DNA of 64,000 nt from the NCBI GenBank assembly GCA_000349905.1, contig KB722749.1:363612-427611 (forward strand). The letters are read 5' to 3'. Source of the DNA: Volvariella volvacea V23 (lineage: Eukaryota; Basidiomycota; Agaricomycetes; Agaricales; Pluteaceae). The notes under the pieces were generated by a model. That model saw only the letters and a list, made by a program, of their open reading frames with translations. It was not told where the DNA came from and did no database searches. The position numbers and the translations under genes were made by a program. Positions 23,887 to 34,645 of the stretch are shown here, one piece after another (position 1 is the first letter of the stretch; each line of letters begins with the position of its first letter).

Positions 23887-23933
23887 GGGAGCAGCTCGTG
23901 AGTAGTACGGGTAGATTACCTTCGTAGTCAGTT

Positions 23934-23943
23934 CATATATATA
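23934..23943 (-). promoter_or_regulatory. TATA element of BTB copy 2
   Basis: TATATATATG-type stretch on the minus strand about 48 bp before the ATG at 23886, in the same relative position as in BTB copy 1. Confidence 0.5.
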
Positions 23944-24558
23944 GTGCAGTGGTGCTACGCGTTCCAACAGCACAACTACGCCTCTGTTGAGTCTGCACCA
24001 TGTCGGAGATCAGCATGAACTGACAATTTGTGAATATGCAATTCTGGGAACCAGACTTAAAGTCCATAATAGATGCGTGTACTCAAAGTTGATGTGAGTG
24101 CAATGGATAACACGAGGGCACAAAGAGCACATTCATGATGCCGAAGAAGCTCAGAAAGCACTATCAGATTGCGTGGAAGAAAGCCCTTCTTAAACCGCGT
24201 CTTCTTTGCGATCAAACCTTGCTATGGAACAACTGTTTAGTGCTTACGCGCTGCGGTCGACAGTAAACAAGGCCATTCTCTGGCGGTGGCTTTAAATGAC
24301 CGTGTGCCCGCAAGGAGAATACCATGCATTTTGAAACGGCTGATGGGGCATTGCCCACAATCTAGCAAATTTTGCTGAAATAAAGGATGGGATCAGGAGT
24401 GATTTGAATCAGCACAAGAGTTCGCGTTCTTCGCCGGGTATTGCAATTCCCCGATTAGGAAAGATCCATTATAAATACTCCTCATCTCGGCGGAAGCATT
24501 TCGCTCTCCCCACTGTCCGAGCCAACCACCCCAACGAGCAGGTTGGCCGACGACGACG
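23944..24558. other. Intergenic region between BTB2 and GH3-1
   Basis: Divergent promoter region of about 600 bp. No gene seen apart from a TATA box at 24470. Confidence 0.45.
24470..24477 (+). promoter_or_regulatory. TATA box of GH3-1
   Basis: TATAAATA lies 89 bp before the ATG at 24559. Confidence 0.55.
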
Positions 24559-27500
24559 ATGCTCATCCGACTACAAGCACTCTCTGCCCTGCTCGGCCTG
24601 TCTTTGGTCGCACGGGCCCAAGATACCAACCAGATTCCCACATACCCAGTCGACGACCCCGCGGCCCCAGCAAGCCCTGCCTCAGGTGATGGCAATGCAC
24701 CGAGTTCACCAGGATACTCTACACCCCCGCCCATCCCAGCGCCTTCGCCTATTACAGGCGGTACAGGATTCTCCAGTGCTGTCCCTGTGACGTCGTATAC
24801 GTTCTCTCCATTCCCCACACCTTCACATTCACCCATCCCCGGCGTGTTCCCGGAATCAGATCCCAATCAGCCACCCCCAGTGAGCTTCATATCCCGTGGA
24901 TATTGGGTGATACTGACCCTCGCAGCCTGAATCTCTATTGGTACCGGACTTTGGTCCTGCTTGGGCAAGGGCGTACAAGAAGGCGCAGGAAAAGGTACGA
25001 CTATCTGCTGCGGGACTTGGGGTGTCTACGGAAAAGTAAACTCGACCCTTCCAGCACTACACCAATCTCTTATCTCAACTTGCCCCTACATTTTACTGAC
25101 TGTCCTCCTAGATCGCCTCTTTCACTTTGGAGCAAAAAGTGAACGTGACGACTGGTGTAGGATGGATGAATGGTCGCTGCGTGGTAGGTCCCTCGTTTCA
25201 TCTATCATTCATGTGTACAAAACTTCGCGTTGTAGGGAAATATTCCACCTGTGGGAGACTGGCCTGGATTGTGTCTCGAGGACGCGCCCCTCGGTGTCCG
25301 CTTCGCTGACTACGTTACCGCCTTCCCTGCCGCCATCAATGCAGCCGCAACGTGCGTCAACTGCATTCAGCTTCCTTCATCAGAACTTCTAACTAGAATC
25401 ACTCAGCTTCAACCGTCGTCTGATTCGGCAACGCGGTTTACTCATCGGTCGTGAACACCGTGCTAAAGGCGTTCATATCGCTCTCGGACCTATGACTAAC
25501 CTTGCACGGGTGGCACAGGGTGGGAGGAACTGGGAGGGCTTCGGCGGTGATCCTTGGTTGAGTGGAGAAGCCGTTTACGAAACTGTATTGGGCATGCAAG
25601 AGGCCGGCGTCGGTGCATGTGTCAAGCATCTGATCGCAAAGTTTGTGGAGTTCTATTTGAACTTGATGGTAGCCTATACTAATGCTATTCTAACAGTGAA
25701 CAGGAATTCAAACGGACGCGGTCAAGCTCGGATATCGACGACAGGACAATGCATGAAGTATATGCGCATCCCTTCTTGAGAGGAGTCATGGCTGGCGCTG
25801 TCAGCATGATGTGCTCTTATAGTGAGTCAAGTCGGTTCTTGCGACAAGAGTTCGCACCATAACTCGGTGGATGTGTTTAGATTTGGTCAACAACACATAT
25901 GCATGTGAAAACGACAAAGTCATGAATGATATTGTCAAACGGGAGTATGGATTTCAAGGGTGTAAGTCCATCTCAACCTCTTAGAGAACGACTATATGAC
26001 CATGCAAATGGGAAATCAGATATACTATCCGATTGGCAAGCGTAAGATAAAATCCTATCTTGAAGCGCACTAACTTACATCTGCAATAGAACGCATTCCA
26101 CCATTTCAGCAATCACTGGATTGGATGTGAATATGAGTTTTCACATGCATATATGCTAAATAACCCTATTTCATCTTTAGATGACGATGCCAGGAGATGT
26201 CTTCTTCGGTTCAGGGACCACATACTTTGGTCCTAACCTCGTAGCCTATGTCCAAAATGGCACGATACCCGAGTCTCGCATTGATGACATGGGTAAGCAA
26301 AGGAACTGTATTCGAAAATAATAAGGACACTAACGAAACCGGTATCCCTGAAGCTACGCGTATTTTGGCTGCATGGTACCTTCTCCAACAGGACTCGCCC
26401 TCGTTCCCTCCCGTCAACTTTGATGCTTTCCGACCTGACGACGATGGCCTGAACGACCACGTTGACACTCAAGAGGACCACTACAAGCTCGTTAGGATAA
26501 TGGGTGCTGCAAGTACCGTCTTATTAAAGAACGTCAACAATACGCTTCCACTCGGCAGACGAAACATTCACTGTGAACCACACCAACTACACATCCACAC
26601 ACTCGACCGTCGCGGAGGGCTCGGAGTGTACTGGGACGACGATTACGGGAGGCAGTTGCAGACTCCTCTTGGCTCTGGGTCTGGTTCAGGTAGAACAGGC
26701 GGGAGGGGAAAGAAGCTGAGAAGTATAGTTGTTGTCGGACGTGATGCTGGACCTGGGCGTGTTGGGCCAAATGGCTTTGCCGATCATGGAGGTAGTGATG
26801 GCTCACTGGCTATGGGATGGGGAAGCGGGACGGCTAATTTCACTTACCTTGTTACGGTAATTTATCTTGGTGCTTCCAGACGCGCATATAAGCAGCTAAT
26901 TGTCACTTAAAACTCTTGTCAGCCTTTGGAAGCCATTCAACGAAGAGCGAGGAGAGACAGAACGAGCGTCTCGTGGATACTAGACGACTGGGATTTGCCG
27001 AGAGTCGGGAACGTGGTCAGGAAGAAAGACGCTGCTATTGTCTTTATCAACTCGAACTCTGGAGAGGAGTACATCAACGTCGATGGGAACGGAGGGGATA
27101 GGAAAAATCTGACTGCCTGGAATAATGGAGATGAGCTTGTCTTGAAGGTTGCTTCGGAGAATAATAACACCATTGTGGTGGTGCATACTGTTGGAGCGCT
27201 GATTGTGGAAAGGTGGATTGATCATCCTAATGTTACTGCTGTAAGCACGCAACTTGCTTTCCTTGGTGCTTATTGTTACGCTGACGCGTAATGTTTTTGT
27301 AGGTCCTCTGGGCAGGACTCCCAGGACAAGAATCAGGAAATTCAATTACGGACATTTTGTACGGAGACTGGAACCCATCGGCAAGATTGCCGTATACCAT
27401 TGCAAAGAGAGCGGAGGATTATTCTGCCGGGCTGGTGACGCTCGGTGGTGATATCCTCGCTATACCCTATACTGAAGGATTGAACATCGACTATAGGCAT

Positions 27501-28289
27501 TTCGACGCAGTGAGCTTGTGCCCGTGCCACCTCGTCGAATACTAAAGTCTAACGCCGCTCACCCTTTAATTCTAGAATAACATCGAACCGCGGTTCGAAT
27601 TCGGTTTTGGATTAAGTTATACCAAGTTTGAGTATAGCAAGCTAAAGGTTTCAAGAATTCAAGGTGCTTGGCCTTCTACTGGCCATGGGCCCGGGTCTGG
27701 GTCTGGCAACCAGAACTGGATTGATGGGAGTGAGGAAGATAGGAGGTTGATTGAGAATTGGCAGAGAGGTGAAGCCACGCCTATTGCCCAGGGGTCTTCA
27801 GCAGCTTTGTGGTTACATCAGCCGGCGTTTAATATTAGCTTTGCGGTGAAGAATGTTGGGGATTATTACGGCGGAGAGGTAATTGATCCCATTCGTTCTG
27901 GTTCATTTTTTCTCTGCTACTGACGTCGTCTCACACGTTTTATTTTGAATGTGCAGATACCGCAGCTGTACATTCACATGCCGAGCTACACAAATGAACC
28001 ACCCAAACTTCTCAGAGGGTTCACAGACGTCAGTCTCAACCCTGGGGAAAAGAAAGTGGTCACGATGCCGCTCTCGAGGTACGACCTGTCGATCTGGGAC
28101 GTTGAGAAGCAAGGGTGGAGGAGACCGGTTCCACCAAGTTCCGGGACTATCGCGGATGCAGTGAGGGGTCATGGGACGCGGCAGGCCAACGACTCGGAGC
28201 TTGAGGTGGTGGAGGATAAGGTTACGATCGGAGTGTTCATTGGTGCGAGCAGCAGAGATGTGAGGCTGAGAGGCGAGATTGAACTCTAA
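24559..28289 (+). CDS. Secreted GH3 beta-glucosidase, copy 1
   Basis: Hydrolyses terminal beta-D-glucosyl bonds of cellobiose and related oligosaccharides outside the cell. The signal peptide [19 protein letters not shown] is followed by a Pro/Ser-rich extension ([20 protein letters not shown]). The catalytic barrel begins [18 protein letters not shown]; later blocks are [44 protein letters not shown] and [26 protein letters not shown] holds the presumed nucleophile Asp. The second domain has [15 protein letters not shown] and [22 protein letters not shown]-terminal Fn3-like domain has [19 protein letters not shown] and ends at 28289. About 15 short introns. Compared with GH3-2 it has an insert of about 45 residues after NNTLPLGR. 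The insert follows the catalytic barrel, so activity is probably kept. Confidence 0.88.
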
Positions 28290-29000
28290 CGCCACAAAAA
28301 GTTGTACGCGAAGCCTGCCAGCAGCCGCGTTGAGAGGATTTGGTGGATTCTTCTTGGACCCTGAACTTGAACTCATGATCATTGACTGTTTCTTGGACAC
28401 TCTTGACTGGATTCTTGCAATCGCATTTGCGCAGTACTCAAGTATATAATGATTGGAGAGTTTCATACCTATAATTATTGGTGGGGAGAGGAGTAATTTC
28501 GTTGGAGTAGATAGCTTGAACTTTTGTGATAGTGTAGCACCTATACTTGGAAGAATGACTTGAACGTGTGATAGACTCGTTAGTATCTTCCTCGCGATTT
28601 GGAGGGCACACGATGGCCTAGTGAGTTAGGGACTAAGCACAGCTTAATGACTCAACGGCATTTATAGTGTTGAATAATTCGTTGGCTTTTGTGGTATCTT
28701 ACGATAGGCGCTCAAAATGAGCGCACGAATATCTAATCAAGTTCGATAGGGCGCACACATCTAAATCAATGACCGCTTATCCTTTTGGGACTCAGAGCAC
28801 TTGAGGCCCAGCCTCAGAAATTTATATGTCGCGACTGACCAGATTCTTCAGAGTCGAGAGCAACGGAGATTATAACGACGATATACGTCATCTCGATCGA
28901 CCAGGGAATTATACTCATCCTGCGCTACCGCTCTGAGTACCGCCACGGCTCCCTGTGGATCAGTAAATCATTATTAATGTCGATGCAGGAGGAAAATGCG
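28290..29000. other. Intergenic region downstream of GH3-1
   Basis: 3' region; no convincing frame seen. Confidence 0.4.
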
Positions 29001-29059
29001 TTAGATCGGCCGAGGTGAGGAACATGGTACCGGGGGTGATACCAAGTAATCAATAGACC

Positions 29060-29463
29060 GATTGATTAGATGGCCCCATGGTTCAAACCACAACGGTTTC
29101 ACCGCGAATTTTGAATGTTGAAATGTGCGATGCAGATCTTGGGGGCAGCGAGGAGCGCAGCAGTGTCCACCACGTGCGCGTAGGCTGTTAACGTGGATGT
29201 CGTAACATGCCCGACTCACCGAAGGCCTGGAAGGGCCGTCTAGCATGTGTGCAAGACCTCTGAGAGCGTCCGAGATACAAAATATTTTTCGCTGCAGTTC
29301 GGTGAGTAGCGTTGGAAGGTACTTGAATTCGAAAATGAGAGAGATGACCTGTTCCAAGTCGAGCACGGCTCCTCGTTTCAGTGCAAACGTATCCCCATTC
29401 GTGGAGGAGCATTCTTACTCGCCCCTTAGGTGAGGTTAGACGGAAATAATAGGGCGTCGCCAT
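29060..29463 (-). CDS. Possible small two- or three-exon gene, unassigned
   Basis: ATG at 29463 gives MATPYYFRLTSPKGR. A plausible 75-nt GTAAGA...ACAG intron joins to VISLIFEFKYLPTLLTELQR and KIFCISDALRGLAHMLDG. Beyond GPSRPS either a 35-nt GTGAGT...ACAG intron or read-through follows; the end is uncertain. The middle exon has a helical, protein-like composition. No family is recognised and there is no signal peptide. It may be a fragment of a decayed gene. Confidence 0.22.
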
Positions 29464-29979
29464 TTCTGTAGGAATGGCTCAATCGATAGCATAGCACAGC
29501 CAACACCAGGAGGCCACGACAGCAGCATGATTGTGAATCCATGACCATTAGCCGCAGCGGCATGGAGTAATGCGGAACCGCATAGAATACTGATGGCTGA
29601 ATAGCGTCGAGGGAGTAAAGCGAAGCGAGACAGGAGGAGGTCTTCCTAGTGACTGATAGAAGGTTCCGCGAGGCCAAAAGGTTAAGCATCACGGTGTTGA
29701 TTGAAGTAAGTGGCACTGATATTGTTGATAATGCCCCAAGGCCAGGGATATGGTACAGGAATACGCAAGAATCAATCCACATTAGTCAATGGATCACGAT
29801 CATTCAAGGTCATTAAATGCCTAAAGCCGAGGTTATGGATGCGTCTTGCAGATTTCCCTGTTGGGCGCGGAAATCCGAGTGGGCGTGTTTTTCATAAGTG
29901 TCTCCAGATTTTCGATAATAAAACGTTGTCGTGTCTCGTCTCCAGGGTCGAGGAATGCTAATTTAAAGGTAATCGATGC

Positions 29980-30243
29980 ATGACGCAAAGCAAGGGAAAA
30001 GGTGCCGCGCTTGTACGAACGTCGGAGATGGCAGAAAGACATGTGTTTGATGAACTCCCGGAGATATTGCAATATATACAGATGCAAGTGGCCACTGAGC
30101 TAAAGAGAGACCAAGTATTCCGGGAGAGGCTAGCGCATGAACGCCAAGCCATAGCGAGCGGTATAATTTTATTCAGAGGTTATTGGCATAATCTGTCGGA
30201 AAGCGATTCCAGGCATTCGCGAGGCACAAGGAGCGAGTTTTAG
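29980..30243 (+). other. Open frame with protein-like helix, unassigned
   Basis: The frame encodes MAERHVFDELPEILQYIQMQ and VATELKRDQVFRERLAHE, which have an amphipathic helix pattern. No family is recognised and no neighbouring exon is evident. It could be a gene relic. Confidence 0.15.
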
Positions 30244-30724
30244 CCAGAACGCTGGTCCAGTAAGGGGTATAGTCTACAAGCACCGACGAACCAATATACT
30301 GAAAGTGATGTAATGGTGGCGTGGTTATCGACTCTGAGCAAGGAGTGTTGAAGGCGCGTGGCGGTTAGAGATCACTCCAGAATCAGCCCAACAAACTGAA
30401 TGAGCGCATGCTCCAGTACAGCCGCGGACATGGTTGACTTGCCAGCTAAAGAGCGGATCCCAGCACGTCTGCAAAGGTCTGATTCGCCAGCAGGGGTGCG
30501 TTGCAAGTGATGAGCTGCAGGCTGAGCGCTGCGATGTGAAGGGTTCCCTGTTAGTTTGCCTTTATTTGGCACTCATGCTAAATCCACAATAAACCCAAAT
30601 AATGGGCGACGCGTCCTCCTCCAATTTAGTGAAAGTCAGTCGCTCCAGAGCTCAAGTACACGTCTTATCAAGCCCCCAAGTCCATCGTCGAAAAGCCGTT
30701 ACAAAGGATTAAGAACCGGAAAGG

Positions 30725-33355
30725 ATGTCCTCAAGCGATAGCTCTCGGAGGCCGAAATTGGTCCTAGAAGAATTCATCGGAACGGGCATCTCAATTACAC
30801 CCTCAGAATTGCATCCATTCTTTGAGTCGTTCCAGATACTGTACACGCGCAAGTGCGTGTATTATTACTCCTGACTGCAGCATGTTCTACCTGCAGTTGT
30901 ACCTTTGATCGCTCACTGATTTCGTTAACAGGCTATGGCATCAACTTACGCAAAAGCTATTTGAATTCTTCGATCACCCACTTGCACAACCGTATCGCGT
31001 CGAAGTGTTTGATAGATTTGTAAGAGACTTTGAGAATAGGATAAACCAACTGAGATTGGTCGAGTTGGCTGTCAAGGCGTCTCGGGACATTGATAGTACG
31101 TCATCGCCTTGCACCAGTTCAGCACATCGCTTATTTCATTGCTGTGGTCGCGCCGTACTTCATCATTATGCATCGTGTTGATTGACGGGTCGTCAAATGC
31201 TAAACTGTGCAGATCCCCAGACACAACTGGAATTCTTGACATCGTTATTGAGTCGAATAAATACCACTCGAGATCAAGAGGCGCACGTTTTGCTGTTGGC
31301 CAGCATTGCTCACGCAAAATTAGTATTCGGAGACCTCGATGGAACGAAGAATGATATGGACGCTGCGTGGAAGGTTCTTGACGCTTTAGAAGGCGTTGAG
31401 AATTCCGTGAATGCCGCATATTACGGTGTTGCAGCAGATTATTATAAAGTAAGCAAATCCACCTGCTTGGACGAAATCATGGGTGTCGGTGGTCCCATCC
31501 AGTGCGCATATAGCTGGTTATCACAGCCCTCCAACGTGTTCTCTGTGGCGTTTCCGCCACATCCATGCTTGCCTGTCTATCACACTATGCTGCTGCTAAC
31601 TTGGATTTCTACCGCCTCCGTGACAATAGGCTAAAGCTGAATATGCACCTTACTACCGCAATTCACTGCTATATCTTGCCTGCGTGGATCCAGCGACTGA
31701 TATGTCACCAGATGAGCGACTCGTTAGAGCTCATGATCTAGCGATTTCGGCTTTCCTTAGCGATTCGATATATAACTTTGGTGAACTGGTGGGTGATTCA
31801 CTGCTATGTTCGCGAAGTTAGATGCTGATTGGCTGTGATTGTTATTGACAGCTGATGCACCCTATACTTGATGCATTTGATGAGACACCTCATGTGTGGA
31901 TCAAGAGGCTGTTATTCACATTCAACGAGGGTAGCATTGGGAAGTTCGAAGCATTGGCTCCATTGTTTCCTCAAGAGGTGCGCTGCATTCCCTTTCTGGC
32001 CTGTTGGTCGGTCGCATCTACGAGTTCAATATGTACTGACAACACACTTCAACCTTTTTCGCGATCCTCCATATACGCCTATATGCACATCCCCCCCGCG
32101 CACATTCCCGCCACACATCAATGCTCTATCGATATCGCATCATGTCACCTTGGCACCACTTTATGTGTTGCGTATGCAATGTGTTGTGATCGCATCAACA
32201 CGATATGACACAATTCATGGTCATTCACGAATCACCACCTCATTGTACCAATCACAATATGGTGGCTGTTTTACTCCACTCATCGTCCACCGGAAACCAA
32301 TAATATGAACCTCCAACTTGGCCAATCGATGGCGGATTACCATCCGCCTTGCCTTCCATTCATTCGTCTACGCGTATTCGCACTCGACTGCCTAATTGAC
32401 AAACTAACCCCTGATCGATGGAACGCTGACGCATGGCACGGCTTCTCCCTCATCTATCAATTGGCACCGTACCGAAATGCTCCGTCAACACCCCCCCCAC
32501 CTGTCTAATACAATGACAAATCGACGATGAAACGACGCGAAACCATGTAAATACCACGGGGCGGCACGATTCGACCGACTTATGAATGTCCCGGGACGCG
32601 TACAGCCGATTCTTCAAGAAAACTACGCCTTCCTAAGACAGAAGATCTGCCTCATGGCATTGATCGAATCTGTATTCAGACGGGAAACAGGTAATAGAAC
32701 TATGAGTTTCCAGACCATTGCGGAAGAGACGAGGTTGCCTATCGATGAAGTCGAACACCTTGTCATGAAAGCTTTGAGGTGCGTTTACTTTGCATTCGCA
32801 TTTTTGTACTCTTCGGGTATGAACTTTGAAAGTTGGATACCTGGCGTACCGCTACTTGATAAATTTCTTGCATTGATGATGCAAGCGCGATTTCAGCGAT
32901 ACCTCACTAGAGTCGCCGAATGAGCGGACCGTGCCTGTTGATGCGAGTCTCTTGAATGTATACTTTCAAGAAATCCTGCCCGTTTCCGAGGATGTGCCGT
33001 TGGCTATTTTCGGGGATGGAGGACTCCGTCGGACAGAACTCAAAAGTTTGCTGCATAGCACTCCGTCTCGCTTGTCACTCGTCCAATTCATATCCGTTAT
33101 CTTTACCCTCCCTTGCTTCTCTTCCAAAGAACATTCATTGTTGGACTTCGTGGCTAATCAATCTCTGCACGCAGCTTGAAACTCATTCGGGGGTCTCTGG
33201 ACCAAGTGGATCAAAAGGCCCACATCACATGGGTACAGCCTCGAGTGCTGTCGCGTGAACAGATTGGAGAGTTGGCGAAGAGATTGGAAAACTGGGTCAA
33301 TAAGTTGAACTCAGTCGAGCAGAAGATTGCTCCAGAGGTGTTGGCGAACTCATAG
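30725..33355 (+). CDS. RPN9: 26S proteasome regulatory subunit Rpn9 (PSMD13)
   Basis: Lid subunit of the 19S regulatory particle, needed for lid assembly and incorporation of Rpn10. Exons read MSSSDSSRRPKLVLEEFIG, ILYTRKLWHQLTQKLFEFFD, FVRDFENRINQLRLVELAVK, DPQTQLEFLTSLLSRI and AAWKVLDALEGVENSVNAAY. A PCI-containing half follows: ISAFLSDSIYNFGELLMHPI, LFTFNEGSIGKFEALAPLF, PILQENYAFLRQKICLMALI, MSFQTIAEETRLPIDEVEHL (winged helix), KAL|SLKLIRGSLDQVDQKAHI and WVQPRVLSREQI. The stop is TAG at 33353-33355. The ATG at 30725 opens the conserved N-terminus. Two introns are far longer than neighbours: 31978-32605 (628 nt) and 32779-33174 (396 nt). Confidence 0.92.
31978..32605 (+). other. 628-nt intron in RPN9
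   Basis: Joins FPQE to PILQENYAF. Donor GTGCGC, acceptor TACAG. Content is C/A-rich, with open frames of up to about 146 codons that match nothing recognised. Confidence 0.75.
32779..33174 (+). other. 396-nt intron in RPN9
   Basis: Splits a Ser codon between KAL and LKLIRG. Donor GTGCGT, acceptor CGCAG. Confidence 0.75.
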
Positions 33356-34645
33356 TAGCGTCTGTTGTAGCATCCAGACCTTGAAATGTACCAATTACCT
33401 TGTTGGAAATATCTAGCTGTATTCTACGTGCACAACACCCCATCAACAGCGTTTCGGCTCTGATGACGAGCATCATAGATTCTACTGATTGATAAGTCGA
33501 TAGGCCGGTGAAAGACAATGTATGTTGTGGAATTTGATATTGTGAGGGGTGCGTGTACTTGCCAAATATAGAAGCATCGGATGGGACGGGGTGTGATTTG
33601 CAACGTGCCTTGTAATTCCCCAAAAAGTCTTGCTATTTTCCCCACATTCCGTTCGTTTTCTCGCCCATTTCTGCGAGCGCCGTCGAATTCTTGTCGTCGA
33701 GCGTCCAACGCGCGAATTCCAATCGATTGCATTCTCACGGTACGAGAGTACGTTCGCACCGTAATATCGGCGACTGGGCGTAAACCGCCTCCAGCATATC
33801 GACCGCAATCCACATAATCCGCCTCGGTGCAATACCGTAATTCCCAACATATCCCCTTCAGCACATACTCCAATCTCCCGGTCCTCCACATTTTCTCGGC
33901 CGGGATCATTCACCTTCGCTGAGCATTTGCAACGCCACGACGCACCCCCTGCCCCCCTCCCCCCCTCCATCCCTTGCACAGCACTGTACCTCGTTTTTGA
34001 CGGATTCCAAAGCCTAACGCCTTGATTGTTCTATTATTCATCTTCCAAGGGTTCAGATCCATCAAGGAAGGAGAATAAAAAACCTTGCGTCAACCGCCTG
34101 GCCAAACTTTGATATCCCAGAATCCCATCTTGGACCGTCCCTTTAAGCCGGGTCTAGCTTGCCTTATTCTTTCTGCTCATAAGCACCTTGATACTCGTCA
34201 TTCCTCGCTTTTCCTTTGATACTTGCTCCCGCCAATTTCTCCGTCCCACTCGCTCGACATCGAGCTCGGATTCCTATAAAGCTCTAGCCATCCTTGACAC
34301 AGGAAGATCAGGGTACCGGAGCAAGCCTCTTCAAGACCCACCTAACCCAGTTTGTTATTCTTATATTGACTTCGCCCCTCTTTACCTTTTTCCTGGTGAA
34401 TATTCCATCCGTACCTGCTTTTGTGAGCTTCCTTCCTGTTGTGAACGTTTCAAGCTCACACGCCCTCCACACACTACACAGTTAGACGTAAGACTCCACC
34501 TTCAGCGCTCTGCCCATTCCACCCCGGTTCCCTCTGCACTCCCACCGCCAAATCATTTGTCCTGTGTCCGTGAGCCCATCGGCGCAGACCTGCATTACAG
34601 ACAGCATTCGTAATCCAACCCTTACTCGGCTCTGTTACTACGCGA
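33356..34645. other. Long intergenic region, promoter and leader of the telobox gene
   Basis: About 1.3 kb. The right half is pyrimidine-rich (from about 34150) and probably the 5' leader of the next gene. A C-run lies near 33945-33968. Open frames on both strands show no family resemblance. Confidence 0.45.

Noticed and set aside
29070..29100. GGTTCAAACC resembling a tRNA B box
   Set aside because: The flanks do not fold into acceptor, D and anticodon arms by eye.
34045..34070. GGGTTCAGATCC resembling a tRNA B box
   Set aside because: No matching A box or acceptor stem at the right distance.
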